Positions 15,473 through 24,276 of a stretch of 64,000 bases of DNA are shown here, piece by piece. A program made the position numbers and the translations under genes. Within the stretch, counting starts at the first letter, position 1. Each line of letters opens with the position of its first letter. Origin of the DNA: Bacteroidia bacterium (GTDB taxonomy: Bacteria > Bacteroidota > Bacteroidia > J057); NCBI GenBank assembly GCA_041391665.1, contig JAWKNO010000001.1:1-64000 (forward strand), read 5' to 3'. The notes under the pieces are model-generated. The model worked only from the letters and a program-made list of their open reading frames with translations. It was not told where the DNA came from and did not search any database.

Positions 15473-16822
15473 TCACTGTTGCAGGGGAGAACCCCCATCG
15501 GCTGCTGCGTTCCATCGGTCCATGTTCATTTCCTGCAATAAAAATAACGATAAAAACAAAGGAGTAATAAATAAATAGAAAAAAGGAACCTGAATGAAGG
15601 CATAAAATATGCCCAGATATATTTTTAAAGTGAAAAGAAAATAATACCGGGGCGGAATCCTCACTACGGGTAATAGATAAATAACGCCAATCAGAATGGC
15701 GGTCCCTAGCGAAACAGATAAATGTATTTTCTGAATAAGACGGATTTTACCTGCAATTTCACCCTTTGCATACAAAAACATATAACTCGCAATCCCCACC
15801 TGATCGCGCATGACGTGAGGGACTATTTTCCCACTTTCACGGTCTGCCTCACTCAAATACCAGGACGCCTTCGCGGCACTCATATACGCTTCCTCTCCCT
15901 TTTGAATTGCCTGCCAATCGTGAGATAAAAAGGGGATTACAAAAAATATCAATAACCCACCGCCAATGATCACAGCAAGCGAAACCGCATATTTTTTATT
16001 TTCCTTTATAAATACCCCCAATAGATAAAACGGCAACCAGAAAACAATAGAAAGTCGGGAAAGTAAGACAACAACTATACTCAACCCCGACAAAATGACC
16101 TTTCCTTCTGCGAGAAAAACAAACAACATCAGGTAATAACCCAAATCCAGCAATTCTACCGTATAGGCAATATTCCAGGGCATATGGAGGTGGTAGTATA
16201 ATAAAATCAGGTAGGGGGCAACTGCCAGTAAAATCAGCAAACCCAGGGGATGATTTCGCCGGATAAGATTCCTTTGATAACACGCAAGCCCGAGGGAAAC
16301 CACTCCCAGCGGCAGCCAACGATAGTCAATACCCAGAATTTCGGGGATGACAAAAGGGAGCCATTTGAAAGGAAAATAATTGGGATAATGCGCGTAGGGA
16401 AACTCCGTAATTTCTGCGTACACAGGCTCACCATTCAGAAATCGCCTGACACATACCTGAATGGTGGGGATAATATCCGACTTGTCAATATCAATCGGAT
16501 AGGTTTGCAGAATATGATGATACAGCGGAATCAGAGTCGCTATTCCCGCAACAAATATTCCCCAGACAATCCATCGCTTATTTCCGGGTGAAAATACATT
16601 TACAGAAGGCCGCTCGTCTCTGTGAAAATGATTTTTCCAGAGCGGATAAAACGAAATCAGAAAAGCCAGAATCACCAGCGCAATGGGCCCAAAATACAAA
16701 CCCAGTTCCCGCCGCCAGAAAGTCAACAATGCGGTTTCCACAGCAACCAGCCCCACCATCACATACAGATAATGTCTGGCAAAAAACGCTGAGGGACCTT
16801 TTTGATACATTTTGCGTTTCAT
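15473..16822 (-). CDS. Polytopic membrane protein, GT87/DUF2029-like glycosyltransferase
   Basis: 449 residues with about ten membrane helices starting at residue 16. The pattern fits GT-C type enzymes of the DUF2029/GT87 group, which use polyprenyl-phosphate sugars: a first periplasmic loop with acidic residues (IDIDKSDIIPTIQVCVRRFLNGEPVY) between helices 3 and 4, then aromatic-rich FPYAHYPNYFPFKWLPF. The exact sugar and acceptor are unknown. It is divergent from the DUF4159 gene, whose ATG is 52 bp away. The start may be 16822 or the second Met at 16810. Confidence 0.75.
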   Translation of the reverse strand: MKRKMYQKGPSAFFARHYLYVMVGLVAVETALLTFWRRELGLYFGPIALVILAFLISFYPLWKNHFHRDERPSVNVFSPGNKRWIVWGIFVAGIATLIPLYHHILQTYPIDIDKSDIIPTIQVCVRRFLNGEPVYAEITEFPYAHYPNYFPFKWLPFVIPEILGIDYRWLPLGVVSLGLACYQRNLIRRNHPLGLLILLAVAPYLILLYYHLHMPWNIAYTVELLDLGYYLMLFVFLAEGKVILSGLSIVVVLLSRLSIVFWLPFYLLGVFIKENKKYAVSLAVIIGGGLLIFFVIPFLSHDWQAIQKGEEAYMSAAKASWYLSEADRESGKIVPHVMRDQVGIASYMFLYAKGEIAGKIRLIQKIHLSVSLGTAILIGVIYLLPVVRIPPRYYFLFTLKIYLGIFYAFIQVPFFYLFITPLFLSLFLLQEMNMDRWNAAADGGSPLQQ

Positions 16823-16873
16823 GTAGGAATGAGTTCAGAATCACATAATCCGAAAGATTGCGTATATTTAGGT

Positions 16874-17542
16874 ATGAAAAAAATACTTCTGATTTTACTG
16901 CCATTTACCTTCTGGTTTTCCACGATTTACAGCCAGGGGACCGAAAGATACAACTTTAAAATCGGCAAACTCAAATACGAGGGCGGCGGCGACTGGTATT
17001 CCAATCCGACCTCTTTGCCCAATCTGATTGAGTATATCAACCAAAATACCAATACCAAAATTTTCCCGATGGAAGAGGTAGTGGAGCCTGGCGGTTCGCA
17101 GATTTTTCAATATCCTTATGTATATCTCACCGGCCATGGAAATGTTTCCTTTTCCGACGCGGAAGTCAAAAACCTACGGGCGTATTTGATTTCCGGTGGA
17201 TTTCTGCATATCGATGACAACTACGGGATTGACAAATACATCCGCAAAGAGATGAAAAAAGTTTTCCCGGAGCTTGAATTTGTCGATTTGCCTTATAACC
17301 ACGAAATCTACCGGACACATTTTGTATTTCCCAAAGGCCTTCCCAAAATCCACGAACACGACAATAAACCCCCACAGGGTATGGCACTGATCTATGAGGG
17401 ACGAATTGTTTGTTATTATACCTACGAAACCGATCTTGGAGACGGTTGGGAAGATCAGAGTGTACACAACGACCCGGAGCCATTGCGCCAGCAGGCATTA
17501 CAGATGGGCACCAATGTTGTGCTTTACGCAGTGGATCACTGA
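16874..17542 (+). CDS. DUF4159 domain exported protein
   Basis: 222 residues with a signal peptide (MKKILLILLPFTFWFSTIYSQ). The mature part is a DUF4159 domain, an amidotransferase-like fold: PYVYLTGHGNVSFSDAE, LISGGFLHIDDNYG, a central EIYRTHF and the end YEGRIVCYYTYETDLGDGWED. In Bacteroidota such proteins are often found alone and their role is unknown. The start at 16874 was chosen because upstream codons do not form a signal peptide. It is divergent from the GT87-like gene, and its last 7 bp overlap tail-to-tail with the GT4 gene. Confidence 0.92.
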   Translation: MKKILLILLPFTFWFSTIYSQGTERYNFKIGKLKYEGGGDWYSNPTSLPNLIEYINQNTNTKIFPMEEVVEPGGSQIFQYPYVYLTGHGNVSFSDAEVKNLRAYLISGGFLHIDDNYGIDKYIRKEMKKVFPELEFVDLPYNHEIYRTHFVFPKGLPKIHEHDNKPPQGMALIYEGRIVCYYTYETDLGDGWEDQSVHNDPEPLRQQALQMGTNVVLYAVDH

Positions 17543-18837
17543 GTCAGTTTGTCTAATACCGTTGCCATTTGCCTTGTCGCTTCGCGCCGGGTAAATCGTT
17601 CCACCGGACCTTCGGGGTTGCGGAGTTCGCCTTTTTTATATCGCCGGTAATACTGGAATATCACCCGTTTCATTTTTTCGAGATCGTCAAATCCGCATAC
17701 TTCGCCGGAATTGGTCTCGCGTATTACCCGCGCAAAATCTGCATCCTCGGGCCCGATCGCAAGAACCGGCCTTCTTGAGCCGATGTATTCGTAGGTTTTT
17801 CCCGGAATATGTCCCATGACATTGGGGACATTATTGACCAGCAGCAATAATAACTGTGTATTCCGTGTATATTTTAGCACCTCATTGTGAGGCAGATAAT
17901 CGATTTTTTCGACGTTGTCCATCAGATCATTTTGCGCGAGCTGGGCAAAGGTGATGGCATCGGTTTTTCCGATAAAACGAAGTACGAGGTCATTTTTTAC
18001 AGAAGGGACTTCTTTACAGATTTCTCCGAAAGCCTGCCATAAAGCTGCGTTATTTCGGTCGCGGTTGAGGTAGCCGATATGTGAACAGACAAATTTTTCT
18101 TCCAGTGCAGGCAGCGGAGAAACCGAAAGATCTTCGTGGTCAAAGCCATTGGTAATGACATTCACTGACTTTGCGCCGATCACTTCAAACTCTTTTGCCC
18201 ATACCCAGCTTACGGTTACCAGTTGGTCGGCAGTTGTCACTACCGATTTTTCCATTTTGTGGTGTTGCCGATCTGCCCAACGGGTGAGCATAAGCTGGTC
18301 GTAAAAATCAATATTTGTCCACGGATCGCGGAAATCAGCCACCCAGGGAATCCCTGTATTTTCTTTCACGCCTTTCGCAATCAGATGAACGGTATGTGGC
18401 GGGCCGCTGGAAAGGATGACATCTACAGGATGGGTTTTCAGGTATTCCGTCAGCCGTTTGACCGAAGGTTTGATCCAGAAACGGCGGGCATCGGGAATAA
18501 AAAAATTACCTCTGATCCAGACAGACAATTTTTGTGTGAATGAGGGTTTTTTATCCTCTGAGAGAAACCCTGAGTACACTCTTTCTTTTTTTCCCTGGCC
18601 GGTGAAGGTTTTATAAAGTTCGTAAGGTTCCCATACCGGTTCGCGCAGTACTTCCTGTCCTTGCGGAACGTCGGCGAGCAGTGATTCATCGATGATCGGG
18701 TAAGCGGGATTCTCCGGCGCAAATACTACCGGTTCCCATCCGAAATCGCGAAAATATTTTACAAGTTTCAATACACGCTGTACGCCTGCTCCGCCGCTGG
18801 GCGGCCAGTAGTATGTGATTAGCAGAACTTTTTTCAT
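17536..18837 (-). CDS. Family 4 glycosyltransferase
   Basis: 433 residues, GT-B fold. The N-terminal domain has ITYYWPPSGGAGVQRVLKLVKYFRD and the acceptor-side VILSSGPPHTVHLIAKG. The C-terminal nucleotide-sugar domain has SHIGYLNRDRNN, LRFIGKTD and the E-x7-E-like region PGKTYEYIGSRRPVLAIGPEDAD. Predicted cytoplasmic, transferring a sugar to a lipid-linked or cell-surface glycan. Monocistronic. A -7-like TACTTTTG lies on the minus strand at 18855-18862, with a TTG 17 nt further upstream. Its stop overlaps the convergent DUF4159 gene. Confidence 0.93.
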   Translation of the reverse strand: MKKVLLITYYWPPSGGAGVQRVLKLVKYFRDFGWEPVVFAPENPAYPIIDESLLADVPQGQEVLREPVWEPYELYKTFTGQGKKERVYSGFLSEDKKPSFTQKLSVWIRGNFFIPDARRFWIKPSVKRLTEYLKTHPVDVILSSGPPHTVHLIAKGVKENTGIPWVADFRDPWTNIDFYDQLMLTRWADRQHHKMEKSVVTTADQLVTVSWVWAKEFEVIGAKSVNVITNGFDHEDLSVSPLPALEEKFVCSHIGYLNRDRNNAALWQAFGEICKEVPSVKNDLVLRFIGKTDAITFAQLAQNDLMDNVEKIDYLPHNEVLKYTRNTQLLLLLVNNVPNVMGHIPGKTYEYIGSRRPVLAIGPEDADFARVIRETNSGEVCGFDDLEKMKRVIFQYYRRYKKGELRNPEGPVERFTRREATRQMATVLDKLTQ

Positions 18838-18866
18838 TCACCTTTTGTGTGAGACAAAAGTAGGAA

Positions 18867-19325
18867 TTATTCCCACACACAATTACAGATGACGCGGCGG
18901 TTTTCCAGTGTTGCATCATCCTGCCCGCGCGAGCGCCCGGAGTACGCCCAAACCCAGGCTTCAAAATCCTCCTTTATGAATCGGTTTCCGTCTATTCCGT
19001 AAAGTCTTTGCAGAGCTTCGGAAATAATTTCCACGCGGGTCTGGTTGATAAACTTGCGGTTTTTGTCAAACCGCGAGGTCGCACCGTCAGCCCGAAGGCT
19101 GAGTTTCATCCCGGGATTAGACCTGAGTACATAAGCCAGGTACCGGAGATCCGTTTTGGATTCATCCAGAATGGCCGTCGTGTTAGATTCGAAGTAAATA
19201 AACGGGAGATAGCAGGACTTTTTTGCTGAAAGCGTATCCACATGATACACATCAAACATCATCTGACCATGGGCAGACAGAGAAAAAGCCAGAAAAAACA
19301 ACACAAACAGGGGATAACGATTCAT
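18867..19325 (-). CDS. Exported OmpA-like domain protein
   Basis: 152 residues from the ATG at 19325, which begins a signal peptide (MNRYPLFVLFFLAFSLSAHGQ); the upstream Met is outside it. The mature part has the OmpA_C fold: IYFESNTTAILDESKTDLRYLAYVLRSNPGMKLSLRADGA, then RVEIISEALQRLYGI and a closing strand NRRVICNCVWE. The peptidoglycan-binding Asp/Arg positions are only partly recognisable. It is probably periplasmic and peptidoglycan-associated. A nearby small frame (19348-19689) overlapping the YkgJ-like gene was not accepted. Confidence 0.8.
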   Translation of the reverse strand: MNRYPLFVLFFLAFSLSAHGQMMFDVYHVDTLSAKKSCYLPFIYFESNTTAILDESKTDLRYLAYVLRSNPGMKLSLRADGATSRFDKNRKFINQTRVEIISEALQRLYGIDGNRFIKEDFEAWVWAYSGRSRGQDDATLENRRVICNCVWE

Positions 19326-19444
19326 GAGCTTTCCAGAATAAATAATCTCAGCCAACACTGAGGTTGGTAATACTGGTGTAAGAAAAAGCGCTGATTTGTT
19401 CAGTAATATACGGTTTTTTCAGATTTTTAGTATCGATTCGCGTA

Positions 19445-19954
19445 TTATCTGTCCAGCAATTCACGCAATTTTTCCACAATCCGGAAGGTAGCCGGGCAGA
19501 TTTCGGCATTTTTTTCGGTAAGGCGCAGCACCTGGTGAAATTTTTTCTGGTTGGTGTGGGGATATTCGCGGCAGGCTTTAGGTCTTTCATCGTAAATGCT
19601 GCAATAATTGTCATACCCCAGAAAGGGGCAGGGCGCGACGTTGAGCACATAGTCATTGTCCTCATCGATATGCAGATATTCTTCGACAAACTGGGAGGGG
19701 TTCATCCGCATAGACCGGGCGATCCGGTCAATGTCGCGGTCAGTAAAAATGGGGCTGGTAGTTTTGCAGCAGTTGGCGCATTGGAGGCAGTCGGTTTCGG
19801 CAAAAACCTCATCGTGAATCGGATGGACAATCGAATCAAGGTTAGGCGGATTTTGCCGGCGGAGGCGGCGGAGAAAATCCTGCGTTTTTTTGCGTTTGTC
19901 TTTGGCCGTTTGCAGAATAGAATCAATTTCCGTTTCCTGATCGGGTTCTTTCAT
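19445..19954 (-). CDS. YkgJ-like cysteine-cluster protein
   Basis: 169 residues. A coiled N-terminal helix (ETEIDSILQTAKDKRKKTQDFL) precedes the CxxCxxCC-type cluster CLQCANCCKTTSPIF, then CPFLGYDNYCSIYDERPKACREYPH. This is the YkgJ/zinc-iron chelating family (PF03692), predicted to bind a metal or Fe-S centre. Cytoplasmic, with no signal peptide. Substrate unknown; members often stand alone, as here. Confidence 0.92.
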   Translation of the reverse strand: MKEPDQETEIDSILQTAKDKRKKTQDFLRRLRRQNPPNLDSIVHPIHDEVFAETDCLQCANCCKTTSPIFTDRDIDRIARSMRMNPSQFVEEYLHIDEDNDYVLNVAPCPFLGYDNYCSIYDERPKACREYPHTNQKKFHQVLRLTEKNAEICPATFRIVEKLRELLDR

Positions 19955-20282
19955 GAGGTTTTATGTTCACACTTCTGATTTTTCGTTGAAAATGTCCCGG
20001 CATCCCTTCGACACAAAAATGGGAGAGTCTCAGGCAGGCATAAATGTACTGAGTTTTTTTCTATTGGGAAACGTGATGAGGGTCGGCTTATTCAGGTGGT
20101 TGTAAGCAATCGAAGAAATGCCCTTGTTGAGGTCTTGTTTGAGGTTGCCGGGGTTGTCCCTTCGACGATCGCTCAGGGCAGGCTACAAGATAATCGGTGT
20201 TGGAGGTATTGCCGTCCACGAAGTGCTCCAAAAATATTCAACATCCTCCATATATTTCATTGAAACTTCTCAAATAGAAAAA
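19955..20282. repeat. Intergenic region with two degenerate copies of a TCCCTTCGAC...CTCAGG-CAGGC motif
   Basis: 328 bp without a credible gene. At 20003-20040 and 20157-20184 the blocks TCCCTTCGAC and CTCAGG(G)CAGGC recur with different spacers. They resemble the short dispersed CCTTCGAC-AGCTCAGG elements seen in many environmental bacterial genomes. No promoter was identified. Confidence 0.4.
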
Positions 20283-20723
20283 CTACAGTTTGTGCATTTT
20301 TCGGGCTTTTTGATACAAACCTGATATATCTGCCGAATGAGGATGCAATTGAGCCACCAAGCTGTGTTCTCTAAAAATTTGAATTTGGTTAGCTACTCCC
20401 GAATAGACGAGAGAGTCTCCCTTTTCAATCTGATAAGGATGCGCAATTATCTCAGCCAAGCTATCTTTTATCACACAAAAATAGACATCCTCGATTCCTC
20501 TGGGATCATATTCTTTGACAGAGGAATTTTTCAAAACAACTTCCACTAATGCATAACGTGATGTAATTAACCTTTTATCCATTACGATTCCCCCAAACTC
20601 CAGATTTAAGCTTGAATAGTAGGCATTTGCTTTTTCGTGTTTATTCCAAATTTTTATAATCTGGATGATTCCAAAAATCAAAAACATACCCAGAGAGATA
20701 AGGTAGTATTTTAAATGATTCAT
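20283..20723 (-). CDS. Membrane-anchored hypothetical protein, 146 aa
   Basis: One N-terminal membrane helix (about residues 6-25, YYLISLGMFLIFGIIQII), then a small domain of beta strands (SLNLEFGGIVMDKRLITSRYALVEVVLKN, IEKGDSLVYSGVANQ). The pattern resembles small Bacteroidota membrane-anchored proteins of unknown function with a KGDSLxK-like turn. AT-richer than its neighbours. It stands alone between the YkgJ-like gene and uvrB; no partner can be inferred. Confidence 0.7.
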   Translation of the reverse strand: MNHLKYYLISLGMFLIFGIIQIIKIWNKHEKANAYYSSLNLEFGGIVMDKRLITSRYALVEVVLKNSSVKEYDPRGIEDVYFCVIKDSLAEIIAHPYQIEKGDSLVYSGVANQIQIFREHSLVAQLHPHSADISGLYQKARKMHKL

Positions 20724-20896
20724 TGCCGTTGGCTGTTTAAGTTGATTTGAAGGGGTCTGAAATTCGAACTTTTAAGGGGAGATTGTCCAATGTAATCCTT
20801 GAAATAACCATGAGTATTGTCATACTGAGTAGGAGTGTCCACTCATATCCTGCTCGGATTCCATGTTTTACCACGGTATCTTACCATATATTTTCT

Positions 20897-22918
20897 CTAC
20901 CTCCGCTCCTTCAGCAAAGCCTGAAAAGCAAACATCTCGTCGCGCAAGCGGGCTGCTTCCACAAAGTTCAGTTCCTTTGAAGCGGCTTCCATCTCTTTGC
21001 GGATATTGGATATTTTTTTCTTCAACTCTTCCTCCGAAAGGTATTCTGCCACGGCCTCCGCTGCCATATCCACTCTCGCTTCAAATTCTTCGTACGTTTT
21101 GGCTCTGCTGCCCAGCTTGTCCTGGAAAATATCTTTATTACTTCTTTTTATGGTCGTTGGGGTGATGCCGTGTTCTTCGTTGTAAGCGATCTGTTTGGCC
21201 CGGCGGTATTCGGTTTCATCCAGCAGACGCTGCATCGATTTGGTGATTTTATCTGCATAGAGGATCACCCTTCCTTCTGAGTGCCTTGCTGCGCGACCGG
21301 CAGTCTGAATCAGCGATTGGCCGGAACGCAAAAATCCCTCCTTGTCTGCATCCAGTATCGCTACAAGTGTAACTTCCGGAAGGTCCAGCCCTTCTCTCAG
21401 GAGATTGACTCCCACCAGTACATCAAATGTCCCTTCCCGCAATTGTCTTAATATCTCCACCCTGTCAAGCGCATCAACGTCGGAATGGATGTACCGCGAT
21501 TTAATTCCCAAATCGGTGAGGTATTTGGTCAGTTCCTCGGCCATTCGTTTGGTGAGGGTCGTAACCAGTACACGGTTGCCTTTTTTGACGGTTTCGTCAA
21601 CTTCATCCAGCAGGTCATCGACCTGATTGCTACATGGACGTATTTCACAAGGGGGATCGAGCAAACCGGTTGGTCTGACAATTTGCTCCACAACAACTCC
21701 ATTACTGACTTCCAGTTCGTAGTCAGAGGGGGTTGCGCTCATATAGACCATTTGGTTGACGAGCGAATTAAATTCCTCAAATTTCTGCGGGCGGTTGTCA
21801 AGCGCAGAGGGCAGGCGGAATCCATGTTCCACAAGGGTAAATTTCCTTGAGCGGTCACCGTGATACATGCCTCTGATCTGGGGAATGGTAACGTGACTTT
21901 CGTCCAAAATGACCAGAAAGTCGTCGGGAAAATAGTCCAGCAGGCAATAAGGCCGGCTACCCGGTTCGCGCTGGGAGAGGTAGCGGGAATAGTTTTCGAT
22001 CCCCGAACAATACCCCAGTTCGCGCATCATTTCGAGGTCGTACTCCGTGCGTTCCTTCAGCCGGTTGGCTTCCAGAAACATGCCCTGCGCTTCAAAATAT
22101 TCGACCTGCTTCATCAGGTCTTTCTGAATTTCAAAAATAGACTCATTGACCGTCTCCCGACGGGTAACAAAAAGATTGGCAGGGTACATGGTGTAGTCCC
22201 GCAGGTCTTCGACCCGTTTTCCCGACTCGATTTCAAACCGCTGAATCTTTTCGATTTCATCCCCAAAAAAGATAAACCGCACGCCAAAATCATCATACGG
22301 CGGATATACATCGACAGTATCGCCTTTTACGCGAAACTTTCCCGCCTCAAGCACCGTCTGCGTACGGCTGTAAAAAAGGCGTACCAGTTTGTCGAGAAAT
22401 GTATTCTGACTAATGACACGCCCCATCGCGCAATAGAAAATATTCGCCTCAAAATCTTCAGGCCGGCCAATACCATAAATGCAGGAAACCGAAGCCACCA
22501 CAATGACATCCCGCCGGTCCATACACAGCGAAGTCGTAGCGCGCAGGCGAAGTTTTTCAATATCCTGATTGATGGAAAGATCTTTTTCGATATAAGTATT
22601 CGTAGCAGCCACATAAGCTTCCGGCTGATAATAATCGTAGTAAGAGATAAAATACTCAACCAGATTATTCGGAAAAAACTCTTTAAACTCACCGTAAAGC
22701 TGGGCGGCAAGCGTCTTGTTGTGGCTCATGATCAGGGTAGGGCGGTTAAGCTCCTTGATCACATTGGCGATAGTGAAGGTTTTCCCGGAACCCGTAACGC
22801 CAAGCAAGACCTGATGTTTTTCGCCACTTTCAATACCCTCCAGCAACTGCTTAATGGCAGCCGGCTGATCTCCCGCCGGAGTGTAGGGTGCAACCAGTTC
22901 GAATTTTTTATCTGACAT
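20897..22918 (-). CDS. uvrB: Excinuclease ABC subunit B
   Basis: UvrB is the damage-verifying helicase-like subunit of nucleotide excision repair. 673 residues from ATG 22918; a TTG two codons upstream is possible but lies inside a promoter-like box. Visible are Walker A LLGVTGSGKTFTIANV, the beta-hairpin tyrosines (YYDYYQPEAYV), the DEAD-like LDESHVTIPQIRGMYHGD, motif V/VI NLLREGLDLPEV and QTAGRAARHSEGRV, and the C-terminal UVR motif (KEMEAASKELNFVEAARLRDE) that contacts UvrC. Upstream lie a TAAATTTG box and an exact AT-rich palindrome that could be an operator. Confidence 0.98.
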   Translation of the reverse strand: MSDKKFELVAPYTPAGDQPAAIKQLLEGIESGEKHQVLLGVTGSGKTFTIANVIKELNRPTLIMSHNKTLAAQLYGEFKEFFPNNLVEYFISYYDYYQPEAYVAATNTYIEKDLSINQDIEKLRLRATTSLCMDRRDVIVVASVSCIYGIGRPEDFEANIFYCAMGRVISQNTFLDKLVRLFYSRTQTVLEAGKFRVKGDTVDVYPPYDDFGVRFIFFGDEIEKIQRFEIESGKRVEDLRDYTMYPANLFVTRRETVNESIFEIQKDLMKQVEYFEAQGMFLEANRLKERTEYDLEMMRELGYCSGIENYSRYLSQREPGSRPYCLLDYFPDDFLVILDESHVTIPQIRGMYHGDRSRKFTLVEHGFRLPSALDNRPQKFEEFNSLVNQMVYMSATPSDYELEVSNGVVVEQIVRPTGLLDPPCEIRPCSNQVDDLLDEVDETVKKGNRVLVTTLTKRMAEELTKYLTDLGIKSRYIHSDVDALDRVEILRQLREGTFDVLVGVNLLREGLDLPEVTLVAILDADKEGFLRSGQSLIQTAGRAARHSEGRVILYADKITKSMQRLLDETEYRRAKQIAYNEEHGITPTTIKRSNKDIFQDKLGSRAKTYEEFEARVDMAAEAVAEYLSEEELKKKISNIRKEMEAASKELNFVEAARLRDEMFAFQALLKERR

Positions 22919-22921
22919 ACC

Positions 22922-22929
22922 CAAATTTA
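22922..22929 (-). promoter_or_regulatory. Candidate -7 box at uvrB
   Basis: The minus strand reads TAAATTTG, an exact TAnnTTTG, ending only three bases before the ATG at 22918. No -33 TTG at the normal distance was seen. If active, the uvrB transcript would have almost no leader. Confidence 0.4.
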
Positions 22930-22959
22930 CGAAATGAAATGACGAATCGTAAGTCTTAT

Positions 22960-22978
22960 TAGCTAAAATTTTTAGCTA
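22960..22978. promoter_or_regulatory. Perfect 19-bp AT-rich palindrome upstream of uvrB
   Basis: TAGCTAAAA-T-TTTTAGCTA, arms exact. It lies 42 bp before the uvrB ATG and 20 bp after the stop of the upstream protease gene. It could be an operator for a repressor of DNA-repair genes, or a terminator hairpin of the upstream gene, although no T-tract follows on the minus strand. Confidence 0.45.
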
Positions 22979-22998
22979 CAAAAAGTTATTTCATTCCT

Positions 22999-24081
22999 TT
23001 ACGTCAACTTCGAATAATTGGTCATCTCACAGCCAAATTTTTCCACAAAAAAATTGTCCATTTCATCTGCTTTCAGGGCCATGTGGGTGAGATTGTATTT
23101 GATCTCTTCGGCTCTTGAAGAAAAAATTTCGGTGATATGTACGCGGTAAGAAATGTAAATATGGTTTTCGTAAATCGCCAGTGAGTAGGGTTGAACCGGA
23201 TCGCTCAGCAAATAGGTGTACAGTGCTTCGAGGTTATTGCCGGAGAGGCTGTTGAGCGGAGAAGTGGCGTAGAGGTAATTCTGGTTAAAAACGAATATCC
23301 GTATCAGCGAGCTTCCCTGGTGGAATACCCAAAAATCATATCCTGCGCGGGCGAGGATCGGATTCATATTCAGGCCACTGAGCGAACCCTCCACAAATTT
23401 TGCAAACTGTGTCAGTTCGGTTTCGTCAAATAATGTATCGTCGATATTGGCACCGCAGTTAGGGCAATATTCCGTCTTCTGGAAAATGAGTGTTTTGCAG
23501 GATTGGCATTTGACGGAGAATACCCGTTCGGGGTTTTGTTCGAGCGAAGTAAGTTCCTGCTGCAAGACTTCGAGCGGGATAGCAAAGCCCACATTGTCGG
23601 CATTGGCAAATTTGGCGGTAGTGACACCGACGATTGCGCCGTTGGCGTTGACGACAGGCCCGCCGCTGTTACCGGGGTTGACTGCCGCATCCGTCTGGAT
23701 GTAGTGGCGGCCCTCCATGAGCTGGCGCACGTTGGAAACGATGCCTTCTGTAATGGTGTAAGGCAATCCAAAGGGGAAACCCAATACAAAAACTTTGCTC
23801 CCACTGGTGAGGTCTGTACCTGATACGATATCCAGTTCGGGAGAATCGAGCGCAACTTCCGGGACGAGGAAGGCGAGGTCAGCTTCGGGATTGACGAAAA
23901 CCACATCGGCGAGGTAGCGGTTTTGCTGCTGGTCTTCAATAGCCACGGCTTTATTGCCCGCTACCACATGGTAATTGGTAACCATGATCCCTTTTTCCTT
24001 CAGGTAAAAGCCCGTTCCGCTTCCGGAGGAAGTATTGATTTTAAAAACAGCTTTGGCAAGCGTAGTGTGCAGGTCAGTCAT
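22999..24081 (-). CDS. HtrA-like trypsin-type serine protease with zinc ribbon, no signal peptide
   Basis: 360 residues. The N-terminal S1C protease domain (1-180) has an intact triad: His38 (NYHVV), Asp68 (EADLAFL) and Ser139 (NPGNSGGPV), plus the oxyanion and specificity loops (GFPFGLPYTITEGIVS, VGFAIPL). Instead of a PDZ domain there is a four-Cys zinc ribbon (CQSC at 192-195, CPNCG at 206-210). A C-terminal alpha/beta domain of about 130 residues (220-350) loosely resembles YbjN/secretion-chaperone-like folds. There is no signal peptide or membrane helix, so the protease should be cytoplasmic, unlike DegP/DegS. Stands alone. Confidence 0.88.
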   Translation of the reverse strand: MTDLHTTLAKAVFKINTSSGSGTGFYLKEKGIMVTNYHVVAGNKAVAIEDQQQNRYLADVVFVNPEADLAFLVPEVALDSPELDIVSGTDLTSGSKVFVLGFPFGLPYTITEGIVSNVRQLMEGRHYIQTDAAVNPGNSGGPVVNANGAIVGVTTAKFANADNVGFAIPLEVLQQELTSLEQNPERVFSVKCQSCKTLIFQKTEYCPNCGANIDDTLFDETELTQFAKFVEGSLSGLNMNPILARAGYDFWVFHQGSSLIRIFVFNQNYLYATSPLNSLSGNNLEALYTYLLSDPVQPYSLAIYENHIYISYRVHITEIFSSRAEEIKYNLTHMALKADEMDNFFVEKFGCEMTNYSKLT

Positions 24082-24140
24082 GCAGAGATGATTTGCTGCC
24101 CTATTTACTAATTTCTTTTGCGAAACTCAAATTTGATAAT

Positions 24141-24156
24141 ACAGACGGAGGTCTGT
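24141..24156. repeat. Short exact hairpin ACAGAC-GGAG-GTCTGT
   Basis: Six-bp arms around a four-base loop, between divergent starts at 24081 (-) and 24277 (+). There is no T-tract. It may be an operator or a fragment of a dispersed repeat; the role is unknown. Confidence 0.3.
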
Positions 24157-24276
24157 CAGCGGGAATCGCCCTGCACAAAAACGGCGTGGCATTGTACTTC
24201 TGCGGGAGGTTGCGTTCGGTGGTATAATTGCAAAAATCCGTACCTTTCTCCATTATAAAAACAAAGACAGAATCGA

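Noticed and set aside
19348..19689. Minus-strand open frame of 113 codons next to the OmpA-like gene
   Set aside because: Overlaps the YkgJ-like gene in another frame and has no family features.
21860..22915. Plus-strand open frame of 351 codons
   Set aside because: Antisense to uvrB; no family resemblance.
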